Shown: positions 12,532 to 24,635 of the stretch, one piece after another | Layout of the letters: each line of letters begins with the position of its first letter | How positions within the stretch are numbered: position 1 is the stretch's first letter | NCBI GenBank assembly: GCA_973895155.1 | Contig: OZ316891.1 | Span: forward strand, 6,262,001-6,326,000 | Direction: 5' to 3' | Source of the DNA: Marsupella aquatica | Taxonomy: Eukaryota; Marchantiophyta | Length of the DNA stretch: 64,000 nucleotides | Position numbers and translations under genes: made by a program | Notes under the pieces: model-generated | Database searches by the model: none | What the model saw: only the letters and a program-made list of their open reading frames with translations | What the model was told of the DNA's origin: nothing

Positions 12532-13925
12532 GCTTCGGTCCATTAGTAAGTTAAAATAACTATTGGCGATCTAGATCACGAATCAGGTTATGACTGCGGT
12601 AGTGGTTTACTGACAGCTAATCCTCCAAGATTACGTACAGTACAGCTCAATAATGATCGGTAACGAGTTATTACGGTTTGATATGATGAATGTCACGGTA
12701 TCCTAAGTCACTGCAATCCTGGAGCTCAGAGTACAATGTACTTTGCTCCAAGCTCTTCGCCATGACGCCATGTCTTTCCTGTACAGGCCCGGAAGTCTGG
12801 AACTGATGCCAACTCAAACAGCTTGCACTGAATTATCATCGGAAAGGTTATCCAATTAACAATTAATTAGTTCAACCCAAGTCCAAGTCAAAAGAATCAG
12901 GTGGAGAATAATTTGTGATACTGAATCTTGGGCCTCCCCATCGCTCAATCCTGTCTGCTATTGCAATAGACTCGTCAGTAAATGATGCGTTCGAGACCCA
13001 ACATAACACTTCATCATGACTTGTGAGTTTTAGATTTTGAGCACGAAATTACGGTACATTTCGCTGATCCCAAGGATTTTGATTAGTTAATCGTGACTGA
13101 GTCCTCTTCTCGATGACTCGATCTCTTTCTCCGTCGAGAATGATTGATTGATAGATTGATAATGTCGTTGCCGAAAGATCGAGGGCTTGTACTCCGTTTG
13201 CATGTCATCGAGGGTATATGGGAGTGAGCTAAGCTGAGCTGCGCAGCTTAGCTTGGGTTGGTGTGGTTTGGCTGCCGTCGTGCGATCGAGCTACACCCGG
13301 AGCTACAGAGATCTCGCCAAAGTTCGTGGTGCCAAAGTTTTCGTATCCTCCTGTACTTCAGGCGTTGTTTGCTGCATGCTAGTCTTGACCGTCTCGTCTG
13401 CCAGCTTACTGTAGCGAGTCCGACTTGGCTCTCTGGGTAGTCCGTCTCCTGTTGCTGCTGCAGCGTTCCTGAGTAGATGCCCGTTGCGTTGCTTGGTTGG
13501 CCGGGGATTTGATTTCCATCAGGCCTCGATTCTGCGCCGTGTGGACCGTGAATGAGAGAGAGGGACGTTTACTGGATTCGGTTCACGACGCGTCTGCTTT
13601 TTCGCATGTGAATGTGGGGGAGTCCATGATACATAATTATGCAGTGTTATTAAGAATGGTGGAGGTCGCCAGCAGCATCGGAAGGAGAAAAGTATGCACA
13701 ATCGTGTTTGCTATGCGTGACGTTGTCTTTTCGATCCTGTACGCTTCAATGTGTCCTAATTAGTCTTTCGTACTTTACATCCCGGTACATCGTCGAAGGA
13801 GTTGACTGCGATGGCATGTTTCTTCTTTCTTTTTTCCCTTAGTGAATTTTCGTGATTCACCGCACATAAGGTGAGCCAGTTTTTGTTTGCTTTCTCTTAC
13901 CTCTTCGATTGTGCCCATCTTTCAG

Positions 13926-14307
13926 GCTCTCTGATGTGCCATTCAGCATCAACGCGGTCTCAAAGAAGCCCTGGCCTTCATGCCCAAGACGCTAAACTCA
14001 TGGGAGAACTGCAGCAAACTGATGTACGTCCTGTTGTCTTTCGTTCTAACAGCCAATGGGATGATTGAGCTATTTGCTCGAGTCTTATGTTCTTTACCCA
14101 GTTTTTAACTTCACAGATTTGTTTGAGTTCGGACTCTGCAATCAATCTGTTAATCACAATGCTCTTTCATCTCTGTAGACATGTTCACAATTGGTGGCTT
14201 ATGGCTGTCTGCCAGCTGCAACTTGGAGAGTATGATGCGAAAGACGAGGTCCTTGCTATCTTTGACACTCATATATTGGGAGCGGGCCTGGAGACAAGAC
14301 TTCTCAG
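13926..14307 (+). pseudogene. TTC38: TTC38-like tetratricopeptide protein, decayed two-exon fragment
   Basis: Exon 1 (13926-14023) follows a strong pyrimidine-rich acceptor and ends at GTACGT. Exon 2 (14179-14307) joins in phase. The translation has the hallmarks of the TTC38 family of tetratricopeptide proteins: a KEALAFM block, then SWENCSKL, then HNWWLMAVCQLQ and, after GEY, AIFDTHIL. In plant and animal TTC38 these correspond to the conserved KEA-FM, SW-C--FM, HNWWH-A-C and YD--IW/L segments. An in-frame TGA at 13932-13934 falls where the family normally has a residue three codons into the exon, so the copy appears broken unless a later acceptor (AG at 13945-13946) is used. No convincing upstream or downstream exons remain nearby. 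It is most likely a remnant of a gene lost before or during expansion of the ABCG cluster. Confidence 0.6.
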
Positions 14308-15578
14308 GTTCACTCGTGAAGCACGCTTTCTGTACGTGTGTTCTGCATTAGTTAACTCTACCGCACTGCACAAGCCCAAGAAATCTAGCTGCAGGTGTGA
14401 CATCTGCAAAATCTATCAATACTGGCTCGAGTCAATTTTTTGGGTGTGATACAAGTATCATACTTGTGTCCAAATTGGGATTGGGCAGCTTACGACTTTT
14501 CCCAATCGAGGGCATCTTTTGGTGTTGGACACTGATTCCAATACAGACATTGCAAGCAAGGGGCTCGTAAACAGAGCCACATTGACGGGCTTGGTCTCTT
14601 CACAAGACTAGACCTTCTGGGTCACAGCATTACTTTAGGACAACAAATTTTCACGATTGGCCGAATCAATGAAAGGATCAGGTAGTAGCCTTCAAGGTAC
14701 TTCATTTCAGGCTTGCCTGTTACCAACTGTGCAAGAGTTTTACTTGAATTTTAGATACTAGGCCATGCATTCAGTTGCATCAGAGCAATCAGTTCTATTC
14801 GGTTTCGTCTAAGCCACGCTCTCAATTGATGGTGAGATTTCAGCATGTCGTACAGGAGCTTAGGTTACGCGGTACTTTTCGTGACGCATGTTATAAAGCA
14901 CCACGAGGTCTCCAGACTTTCCCCATCTCTTGTCTCAGACAACTCTTTCTTCTCTTTGCGAGTATATCATTTTTCGAGTAGCGTTATTAAACCGGGACAG
15001 ACACCAATGGCTTAAAGGTATTCAAATGCGCAGAGAAGACCTGTCGTTACATATTCTGTTTTAGTTTGTCGTCAATCTTTGTAACAGCAGTTTGAGAACC
15101 AACTTTTGATTTATCAACAAAAGGATTACGGTGATGTCAGCCACACTCATTGCGATCGTTCATTCTTTGTTCTGGAGCAGCTGGTAAGGGTCATGTCCAT
15201 GACGCCTCTTGGGTGTATGGTTGTGTTGCCAGGATCGAAAGTAGTAATGCCATGGAACAGGTTGGGAGACAACAAGACAACATCGTCAAGTGGTTTGATA
15301 TCAGGAAGGAAAGTTCTTTCGAAGTACCGTGAGCCGCCTCATGCCAGCAATGTAATCTGGACGAGCTCGAGCTCCTTCTAGTGGGAACGCCAGCAAGCAA
15401 GCTAACTAGGCCCGTGCTATTCAGCGAATGAGACGTCGGGAAAGAAGTGAGATACATGTAGTGAAGCGGGCCTTTTGACTACGCGTTTTCTATCGGCAGA
15501 GTATTGGAAGGGAGTAGCGAAGTAGGAGTCACAGGATTTTTCTCAGGAATTTAGCGTAGACCAATTGTTCCGTCAGAA

Positions 15579-18500
15579 ATGGCGTCTGCATCCGTGTTCT
15601 CAGAGTCTCCTGGATCCGAGATGTCCGATGTGGTGCCGACAGCTGACACCAGTAGTCACTTCTCACTTCCATTCTCCATCATACGCAGCCAACGGGCCGC
15701 AGTAAGTTCACAGAACCAGCAGCAAGCAGCTCCGGCGCCTGCTCCAGGTGGTGTTGGGAAGCGGAACTCGCTGCAGGAGAAGATTCCCACGTTCAGGTCT
15801 ATGATGAGCCTGACAAGTTTGAGAGACAAGCACAGCGGAAGCCTCAAAACAAGTGGCACACTTCGTTCGGACTCTAGTCTTAGTAACGGGACGATGAAGT
15901 CCAGTCTCCCGAGGAAGTCACCGAGTAATTTGAAAGCTGTTGAAGAAGGCGCAACGTTGGTGTGGAAGGACGTGACCGTCACAATTAGCAAAAAGAGAGA
16001 AGGGGTTTCCAAAGCAGTCCAGGGGGTGACTGGGTATGCCAGACCTGGCACAGTGTTGGCGTTGATGGGGCCGCCTGATTCTGGAAATTCTATGCTACTC
16101 AGGGCGCTGGCGGGTCAGTCTGCCTTCCTTTCTCTTTATCAGGTGCTGTAGTTTCTCATTCGTAGCTTCAATTCCCCACGGAACTTGAAGTGACAATTTC
16201 CCGTAGAACATCTGATCATAAGAATTTCTTTAGACATTAAGCTGTGAGGCGGACGAGCCAGGACAGCTGCGGAAGGAAAACTCGAGCCACTCAAACTAGA
16301 AGCGCCCACCAGTTCAGTTGCTATCTCGAGGGAAGAAGAAGTTGTTTCGCTCTCTCGGAACGTTTCCACAGATCTTTAGATGGATTCTCTTCTCGTGAGC
16401 CCGAAAATCCTCAAACGCTAATACTGCGCACTGAAAAATTATTTGACGGACAGCTTGTGCAGAAAGTATGGAGTGGGTTTGTGTTTGTGTGTGCTGCAGT
16501 TCTTGCTAATCTATTTGGCAGGAGAATATAGAGGCGCCAACAGTTCAGTTGCAAATTACAGAGAAGAAGAAGTTGTCTCCTTCTGTGGGATCGTTTCCAA
16601 AGATCTTTAGATGGATTCTCTTCTCGTGAGCCAGGATATCCTAAGACGTTTTAGTTGCGCACTGAATTGGGAAAATTAGTAGGACAGCTTGTGCAGAGAA
16701 AATGGAGAAGAGGTTGTGTGTTGGTATGTGCTGAAGTTCTTTCTAATCTCTTGGCAGGTAAATTACCGTTAAATGCAAGAGTTTATGGTGAAATTCTGCG
16801 AAATGGACAGGCGGAGAAATTAAAAGATGGCACTTATGTGAGCCTTCTTCATCACTGTACCCTAATAATCATTATGGGTGCATCCCTGTGAGTTTATACA
16901 GCAGTCACTTCACAATTTTCCGGAACCTGTGATGAAGATCGGGAAGTCTAGTTGAAAGAAGACTCGTGTTCAGACTTTGACCGAGTTTTGTGAATAGACG
17001 GTAGTAAATTTTGTAATTTCCAGCTGGATGTATAGACAGATCAGTGCTTATTTACAGACCTAGTCCTCGTCGATTATATCTTGCTGAGCGGAACTCTTTT
17101 GCAGCCTAGGAAAGTTCTGATTTCCCTTTTGTCCTGCACACCTGCTGTGGTTGTTCTTGTTTTGAACTTGACAAAGTCATGGGTCGTATTTGCAGGCGCT
17201 TGTGATGAAGGACGAAGACCTTACTGAAACATTAACCGTTCGAGAAACACTCTTTTACACTGCTCTCCTGCAATTGCCGGACAAACTTCCATGCTCAGAG
17301 AAGATAGCACGAGTAGATACACTGCTTTTCGAGATGGATCTTGAGGGTTTGGCGGACGCCCGTATTGGGAGATGCGGCGAAAGTGGAGGTCTCTCTTTGG
17401 GGAAGCGCAGACGAGTGATCATAGCCCTGCAACTTCTTAAAAACCCCTGGTTGATCCTAATAGATGATCCAATCAGGGCGCTTGACAGGTGAGAGAACGT
17501 GTTTTCCAACGAAGATGAAATCGAAAGAAACTGGAAAGTCAATCTAGTAATAATCCGAGAGGGTAATGAGAAAGATTGAATGTAGTCTACTGGTCCATCC
17601 TCATCGCTGAAAATTTGCGAAGAGAATGGGGTAAAATTGTCGGACATCAACCAAGCTGAATTCACTGTGCATTGAGCTGTGAGTTTAGTTCATTTCAGCA
17701 CCGGTGCCATTTGTCCGTTACCCTTCGCATCCTAATCCAAATTTGTGTCTTGTATAAAATGCATTTTGGGGATTCAGGGACAATAATAGCCCGCAGTCCT
17801 CTTAAATTTAATGAGAATTTTGACAACAAGTAACCTCTGTCCCCCCTTGATGTTCTGATCTCGTTTTGAATTTATTTTCCTTGGTCAGTGGCTTCGTCAA
17901 AAGTGGATGAACAGCAATTTCAGCTGATATGAAGAACTGTAATATGACGCAGCTTGTCAGCATTTGTTGTGATGGGAATGCTGAGGAAGCTATCAAATAA
18001 TGGTTGCACAGTCGTGGTTGCTCTGGAGCAGATGAGCAGTGATATCTTCAACCTTCTTGATAAAGTCTGCCTCCTCTCATCTGGCAAGACGATCTTCTTT
18101 GGATCTACTTCCGCAGCCCTTGAGGTGATCATCGGACACTGAACGGGAATTCCTCTCCCGCTAGACTGACATAAAGTTACTCAGTTTCCACTTTTCTGTG
18201 CCTTTCTCTTAATTTTGTCCTAAGTAGTTTTTGATTCGGTTGGCTAGGTTGATATTATGCAGTCCCTATTTCTGATTGATATCATTCCACTGAAGATGGT
18301 ACCTTGATGGTCACTTATTAGCAATGCATTAGTAGACTGGGAATGATCTGAAATGCGAGCAGGAAAACGAAAGAGGAGACCTTACATCACTGAAGGGTGT
18401 TTTATGTTGGTTTTCCAGCATTATGCAACTGCAGGGCTGATCTGTCCATCAATGTACAATCCAGCTGACCATCTTCTTCGGGCTATCAACCCAGACTATG

Positions 18501-21320
18501 ACAAAGTGAATGCCCCTTTCAGATTCGGTCAGGTGAGTCTCATTGAAAAAAAATATGGTGACACTATAGATCACCATTACGGGAAGATTCTGCTCTTCTC
18601 GCTATCGAACATTTGAATTGAAATATCGCAACGTGATTGAACGACAAGCTGAGTAACAGTTGGCTTCTGAGCTGTACTTGTGCTGTATTTGAATCTATAC
18701 TGAGATAAGTTTGTTCATGTAACCAGGATTCTGAAGGTGGAGATATGTGGGGTGAAATTGACACTGCAGTAATCATACGCACTTTGGAAAGCGCTTATCA
18801 AGCTTCTGGTGATGGTGCCGTTGTTCAGTCCATGGTCACCCATCTTTCTGAAAAGGTGAGACTCGGCTATCTTACGGGTTCTATTATCACAAACTGATCT
18901 GAGTTTCATGTAGCACAAATTAAAAACATTTTGCTGTCATATTCTCTCATGGACAGGTCAACTAGATGACATCAATTCCCTGAAATTGATGAGTCAACAG
19001 TGCTTATGTAAAAGGGATCGTGTAGATTCGGCAGATGAAGGTAGAGAACGGGCGAGCGGTTGCGCACAACGCCAGGATCACATGATCCAAAATCTCTAAA
19101 TGGGGAGCAAATGTCTTGTAAACCTTCCATCCGTCTACTTTGGAAGGTAGCTGTGACAGAGCTTAATTACTTTTCTTTCGTTTCTTTCCTCAGGAGAAGA
19201 TTGTTCTCGCCGTTGAAAGAAGACCTAATCCAGTGATTCGACTTGGAGTGTTGACTTGGAGATCATTTTTGAACATGTGGCGGGACTTTAATTACTTCTG
19301 GCTACGACTGATCCTATCAACTCTGCTCACTCTATGCATTGGCACATTGGGCTCCAGAATTGGACACTCCTCGTCTTCCATACCAGTTACATCAGCACAC
19401 CCACTTTGTCATGGAGCGTAAAGTGTTTTCAATGAGGATGATTCAAAGTCGAGACACAATTCGTTTTTCAACCGTGGATTCCTACCGGCATATACACAGA
19501 ATGAAATGATCCATATACTCGTTGGTTTAGTATCTACACGCAATTCAGATGTCCTGTTATGTATGTCGATGGTTTTTTTTTTAGTAAACTGGACCTTGTG
19601 ATCTGGAATGTGCAGGCAAGAGCTGCAGCAATATTCACAATGGTAGCAACTGTGTGTCTGATGGCGGTTTCAGGATTCCCATCCGTTGCGAAAGATATTA
19701 AGGTTTGTAGTCAATCATATCGTTGAAGGACTTTGAAATTGATTGGCTATCTTGGATCTTCGTCGTGACTACGTAAAGTGACGTACAAGAACTTTCGGGT
19801 ACCTCAATTTGTTCCTCTCTAGCTAAAGGGTTCTGTCATTTTTCCAAAAATTACAGATTACTTGTCATTGCAGGTGCACTTGAATGAAAGAGAGAGTGGC
19901 TACTCCGGCGTTGTTTCATTTACTACAGCCAACTTGCTATCATCGGCGCTCTACTTGCTTCTGATATCAATTGTCTGCTCTTCGGTGGGCTATTTTTTGT
20001 TGGGTCTTCAGTCCGACTTCAGCCCTTTTGTATACTTTGTGGTCAATTTGTTCCTCTGTCTAGTCATTACTGAAGGGTTGATGCTCCTTGTGGCCTCAAT
20101 AATTCCCAGATTCTTGGAAGGGCTCATTGTAGTCTTGGCGATTCAGGTAATGAATTTTCTTCGTAGAAGTTTTGCCTATAGCACGTTTAACTAGGGCTGT
20201 AACCCATGTCATTTTCCGGTTCCTTATGTGCCAACAGAATTGTTCTCCCAAATGAAGATCACTTATCTAAGTTGTAGTGAAGATTATGGCCTGATTTAGA
20301 ATATGAGAATTCGAAATTAATGTTAGAGGCGTTCAGGAAACATGCAGCTAGAGGGCCACAAGTAACAGGCACTGTTTGGTTGTTTCAGCAATAGGAGAAG
20401 ATGATATGACTATTCAATTTAAACCTAGTATCTAGAAGATGAGCTTTGTGATGGAGGATATCGTTTGGGTCGAGGACTGAGTTTAATTGCATCTTAGATC
20501 TTGGCAGTTGGTGATGGAACAGATGGGCCCAGATAAAATTATCAGAAATTAGTAATTAAGTGTAGATCCCGTTTTGCAGGTACTTATGGTTATTGTGGCA
20601 AGATATTATCAATTTTCAGAGGAGATCCCCGTGCCAGTATGGAAATACCCTGCGTCATACATACCATTTCATGGGTATGCCGTCGAGGTAAAGTCCCTGT
20701 GTTCTAAAATTTCCTCATCGGAGCATTCATGTGTAGAATGTGTTTTTTTCTCTCAGAATCTAACCTAGCGTCTTTGACTGCTTTATGCCTCCTATTTGAT
20801 ATTGTTCTGGGATAATGAAAAACAACTAGCCTTTGATAAGGATCTTGCTGTCAAATGGATTAGACGCTCATTAATTTGTCCGCTATAAACAACACAGCAA
20901 ATGACGGCCAATTCGATCAGTGAATTTATTCTGTAAGGATGATTGTCATACTTTGCAAGTATTAGATGTTCCTCAAAGGCGTTGCCCTGCCAGATAGACT
21001 GTTTGGCTTGTGGGACCGATTCTGGAAAGAAAGTGAATTTGTACCTATCGCCTTTCTCTTGAAGTTGTACTCTGCCCTGGAACGTACAGGGATTGCTGCA
21101 AAACGAGTACAAAGCTACATCTTTTGCGTCATCAGCAAAGCACTCGCCACCGATTTCGGGGCAGAGAGCAATCGACATGGCTTACCCTTTTCCAGTAACA
21201 ACAATTGGGAAGTGGAATATCTTGGCGGTCCTTGCGGGCATGGCAGGTGGATATCGGATCCTCTTGTGCATATCCGTGGCTATATGCCAGAAATTTCGGC
21301 CACGAGTGCATTTAGAGTAG
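15579..21320 (+). CDS. ABCG: ABCG half-transporter A with degenerate nucleotide-binding domain (complete)
   Basis: Exons: 15579-16113, 16758-16837, 17196-17488, 17953-18124, 18419-18532, 18727-18855, 19194-19385, 19616-19702, 19874-20146, 20580-20687, 21090-21320. They give 2214 nt and 737 aa with no internal stop. All introns are GT-AG; donors GTCAGT (exon 1) and GTTACA (exon 7) are weak. The order is ABCG: cytosolic N-terminal Ser-rich tail (1-120), ATPase domain (about 125-360), then six membrane spans (first about 476-494, last about 703-728). Family membership is clear from TLTVRE, NPADHLLRAIN and PVWKYPASYI. The ATPase motifs are badly eroded: Walker A is GPPDSGNS (164-171, Asn170 in place of Lys), the Q-loop Gln is Lys210, the signature is LSLGK (271-275), Walker B ends in Asp295-Asp296 (Asp for catalytic Glu), and the H-loop His is Glu327. 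It probably cannot hydrolyse ATP alone. Such a subunit could pair with another half-transporter (for example gene B) or have a non-transport role. The intact frame argues against a dead gene. Confidence 0.93.
16302..16757 (+). repeat. tandem duplication of the 3' end of intron 1, gene A, with its splice acceptor
   Basis: Two units of about 232 bp (16302-16533 and 16534-16757) share long blocks, for example GATCTTTAGATGGATTCTCT, and both end in a TTGGCAG acceptor. The real acceptor is AG 16756-16757. The duplicated one is AG 16520-16521. Splicing to the upstream copy would add about 30 codons and then hit TAG in frame. This gives gene A a decoy or poison 3' splice site. Confidence 0.85.
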
Positions 21321-21755
21321 TAATCCTGTTGAGGAATGGAGGGAAATCCCATTCTTCATGAAACAAAACTAAAAGAGATGCGGCAGGGAAAGCGGATCAT
21401 GAATGAGAGATCCATCTGCTATCAAAATGACTCAATTGAATCTTGTTGATGTGAGTGTAATTCACAAGTGGGGTGATTAGTTACGCCTGCATATGTATAT
21501 ATACATAGAAAGGGGGAGCTCTATTCCATTTTTCACGTAGATTACTTTCTGGTAACGTGAACACTTGCACACCGGTAGGGAACTTAGAACAAGGGGTCGG
21601 AAACCCTTTCTACGAGGATGAACTGGACAGTTTCTGTGTACTATTGTTGCGGATGGACAGGTTTTAAAAACTGACATTTTGACTTAGAACGAGAGAATTA
21701 ATTTACAGTACGCGACAATTTTCAAGTGACAGTTTCGGCACCACTTTTAGGTTAG

Positions 21756-21761
21756 AATAAA
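21756..21761 (+). terminator. possible poly(A) signal of ABCG gene A
   Basis: AATAAA lies about 435 nt after the gene A stop codon. It is the first canonical hexamer seen downstream. Plant poly(A) signals are loose, so this is only a candidate. Confidence 0.25.
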
Positions 21762-22544
21762 TTATCCTGAGGCTTTTTGCAAGTGATACTATCACTAAGC
21801 TAGCTTTATTCTCAAAGATTGACCGTTTCCTGTTGACCCATGCACAACTGCGCGCAATCAATTTGTCTTCGTGAGGCTAAGGTATGAAAGATGCAAATGC
21901 GGTGGGCCCATAAGTTCTACATGGCTCAGATATATTTTGAACCGACATACACGCACCACTCCTTAGTAGGTATTGTAACTTGAAGAAAACCTCTGATAGA
22001 GGTTACATCACTTGCCTGCTGGAAGCGATGGAGGAGGAGAGGAGAGAACAAAATTCGGGCCATGCCCTGGCCATATGGAAGTCTTTTTGTGAGGAGAAAT
22101 ATCATTGTGGCAGGGTGCCATAGAGGCAACGTAGCTACCAACAGTTCGATCAGCTGCTTTGGAGATATCGCTCATTCCTGAGCAAGGGGATGATAGATTA
22201 CTACAGTAGAGGCAGAGGAAAGATCTATGGTCCTCGCCAGCATCATAGATACAATCGATGACAGGTTGGGAAATGTTTCTTAAGAGGGTCCTGCCTCTCA
22301 GGTCTGGATACAGATTGCGGTCGTTTCGACGGGAACCATGTGACTTGAATCCTCAACAGTTTTAAGAGATAAAATTGATTGAAGCTTGCAGAAATGTTCT
22401 GCAATATAATAAGTAAAATTGATGAACGTTTGGGGAAATATTTCTTTGGAGGGTCCACGTCTAAGGTCTGCTTATATTCGAGAACTATGTGACTTAAAAT
22501 TCCCGATAAGTCCTTCACAACAAGGCCGAGTGATGCGGATGCGG

Positions 22545-22590
22545 CACTACAGCACCACTGGTAATCACACTACAGCACCACTGGTAATCA
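22545..22590. repeat. perfect 23-bp tandem duplication at a MITE end
   Basis: The unit CACTACAGCACCACTGGTAA plus TCA occurs twice in a row (22545 and 22568). It includes the first bases of the terminal inverted repeat of the small element at 22583-22698, so the element end itself has been duplicated. Confidence 0.85.
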
Positions 22591-22698
22591 CACATCAAAA
22601 TGTGGCTGCATTCATTGATTGAAAGGAAAAAACTAGGATTATCACGGTATGCACAGGTGTGGTACATAGTATATGTCATATTTTGATGTGCAATTACC
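22583..22698. mobile_element. MITE with GGTAATNNCACATC termini, copy 1
   Basis: This 116-bp element has terminal inverted repeats of about 22 bp, beginning GGTAATCACACATCAAAA and ending with the near reverse complement TTTTGATGTGCAATTACC. It has no coding capacity. A second copy lies inverted at 50281-50399 and shares the interior (CATTCATTGATTGAAA, ATTATCACGGTATGCA). Related ends occur at 22937, 23154 and 51819. No clean target-site duplication was recognised, so the superfamily is not assigned. Confidence 0.7.
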
Positions 22699-22936
22699 GG
22701 AAATCATGGCCAGGACGAGACCACCAAAATGAAAGAATGATGACGATGACATGACAGCATTTATGTTTTGCTGGCTTTTCTTAATGTCTTAGTCTTTCCA
22801 GGAGGGCAGGAGCATCATTACCGTATGTGAGGATTCTGTGCATACGAAGCAGGGAAGCGCTAGAAATCTCCGCTTTGATTCAGTGTCTGGGCTCTCTCAA
22901 ATCATACACTCAAAATGGCCAAACTATGGGGGTCTC

Positions 22937-23154
22937 CGTAATTGCATATCGAAATATCATATATACTTTATACCAACAACAACAACAACAACACACCATT
23001 AAGGTTAGGTGGATTTTCCAGAAGATGATGAACCAGATTGCTGAGTGCAAATCTGATGAATTTTCATGCCATGGTAAAATTGGATGTTTCTGTCATCTCA
23101 CCGAGTGTTGTTCATTCTATGTAATTGGCTCCTTCGTTTTTATGTGCAATTACT
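22937..23154. mobile_element. possible diverged MITE of the same family
   Basis: The left end resembles the family terminus (GTAATTGCATATCGAAATAT at 22938) and the right end reads TATGTGCAATTACT (23141-23154). The 218-bp interior is unlike the other copies and includes an AAC trinucleotide repeat at about 22974-22992. It may be an internally substituted copy or a chance pairing of solo ends. Confidence 0.4.
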
Positions 23155-23470
23155 GGGATGCCAACTATATAAGTTAGCTCAAGGCCAGCCCAAAGAATGG
23201 GCCGCAACACAAATTGTTTATTGCTATGAATTTTTTTACATGGCAAAATATGTATAAAGGGTACACAGCTGCAAGAGTCATCAATGACAAGACTATCCAT
23301 GACTGCCTGGTTCAATTCCTGGTTGTACAAGAGGTTGGCAACGATGCAGAAAATTACACCCCGGCCACCATAACTCTCCACCTCAATTGCAACATATGCA
23401 AGAGGGATTAGTCTTGATTACATTAATTCTAGGCAAGGGAGATTATTGTCTTGGTGACATCTGCATTCCT

Positions 23471-23670
23471 CCATGCTCTAATAATTTGTGCATGATATAT
23501 AACTCTTGAGACACATCAATGCTCTAGATCTAAGTATATGCCCATGCACAACTCATAAAATTGAAACACCCCCTTAGGTTGACCTCATTCCCATGCTCTA
23601 ACCATTTGCCCACCCAAAACTCACCTCATTCCATGTTCTAACCATTTGCCCATGCAAAACTTTAAAATTG
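23471..23670. repeat. degenerate 41-bp tandem repeat
   Basis: The best two units start at 23582 and 23623 and share ACCTCATTCC, CTAACCATTTGCCCA and CAAAACT. Two weaker units with the words ATGCTCTA and TTGTGCATG or TGCCCATGCA precede them. No coding sense. Confidence 0.65.
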
Positions 23671-23893
23671 AGATACCACCTTCTGGTTCACTAATAAGTA
23701 GTGGGAAAAGGTCACATTTGCTACTGCAGTTCATTCTCCGCACAAAGACCTGCCCAAAAGAAAGTGCAATGAATCCATCCTTAACAAGGTGTATATTACA
23801 ATGGCAGTAAGGATGAAGGGCCTTAGTATATATCATGATCCTTGCCTACTATACATGGAAGTTTAGAAGTAAGGATCATTGCAAGCTTGACGA

Positions 23894-23905
23894 GGGGGGG
23901 GGGGG
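23894..23905. repeat. poly-G tract (12 G)
   Basis: A third isolated G run in AT-rich spacer. No function can be assigned. Confidence 0.9.
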
Positions 23906-24635
23906 CTCACTATGTCTCGGCCCCGGTCTCGGCCATAAATCATGTCCGATAATTTGAGTCATTTATCACTCCCCTAAGTCACTTTTTATAAAGTTGTATG
24001 ACACCAATCCTGCTAGAACACATATTTATGTCTTAATATCATTTATAACTTAATAAATCTCTCTCAACAATGATTAAAGTGAACCAATACTTTATTGTAC
24101 GTGATTCCATGGAAATTACCACCCCAAGATAGCAAGTACCATAGTATGTACACACTGTTCATTACTGTTTTAATTAATTAATAATTAATGTTTTCAGGAT
24201 TTGTTGCCGGAACAACTCGGGTACTCCATCATTATTGCCAATGGATTTTCCCACAATCATTCCGACAATCCAAATCCATCATTGATCAAGTCATTGGTTT
24301 ACAAAAACTGGATAATCCAATGATTTGTTTTGTACTTTCAGGTAGTTTTGCAACGCTGGGTCAAATGAACATCGGGATCAAAATTCCTAGCCAATTCAAT
24401 GACATTGGCCTGGGTCAAAATGAACAAAATGAACAAATACCTAAATAGAACAAGAAACAAGAAAAAACAAAGAAACAAAGAAGAAAATAAAGATGAAACA
24501 ACCAATAAAATAGAAATATATTAAAAAATGTTCCTAGTATCATCCAACCATATTTGGACTCAGCAAAATTGCAGTTGCCGTCACTCACCTTACATCCCCA
24601 CACCCTTGCCGCACAACACCATGGCCACAATGATT

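Larger units (their letters stand above)
9546..13925. other. intergenic DNA between GC island and TTC38 remnant
   Basis: No gene was recognised. It contains ORFs of at most 114 codons without splice support. At 12239-12273 there is a perfect 12-bp inverted repeat, followed by a diverged 121-bp tandem duplication. At about 13310-13345 one plus frame reads DLAKVRGAKVF, faintly like an upstream TTC38 exon, which may be further debris of the pseudogene at 13926. That link is weak. Confidence 0.5.

Noticed and set aside
15106-15381. 91-codon ORF upstream of gene A as a TTC38 3' exon or upstream exon of gene A
   Set aside because: No alignment to the TTC38 C-terminus was visible, and gene A has a good start at 15579. 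Antisense and third-frame ORFs overlap.
15579-21320. Gene A as a pseudogene
   Set aside because: All eleven exons join without a stop or frameshift, with GT-AG introns. Only the ATPase motifs are degenerate, so it is reported as a divergent gene.
23290-23345. GGTTCAATTCC-like tRNA T-arm
   Set aside because: No matching acceptor, D-arm or anticodon arm could be folded around it.
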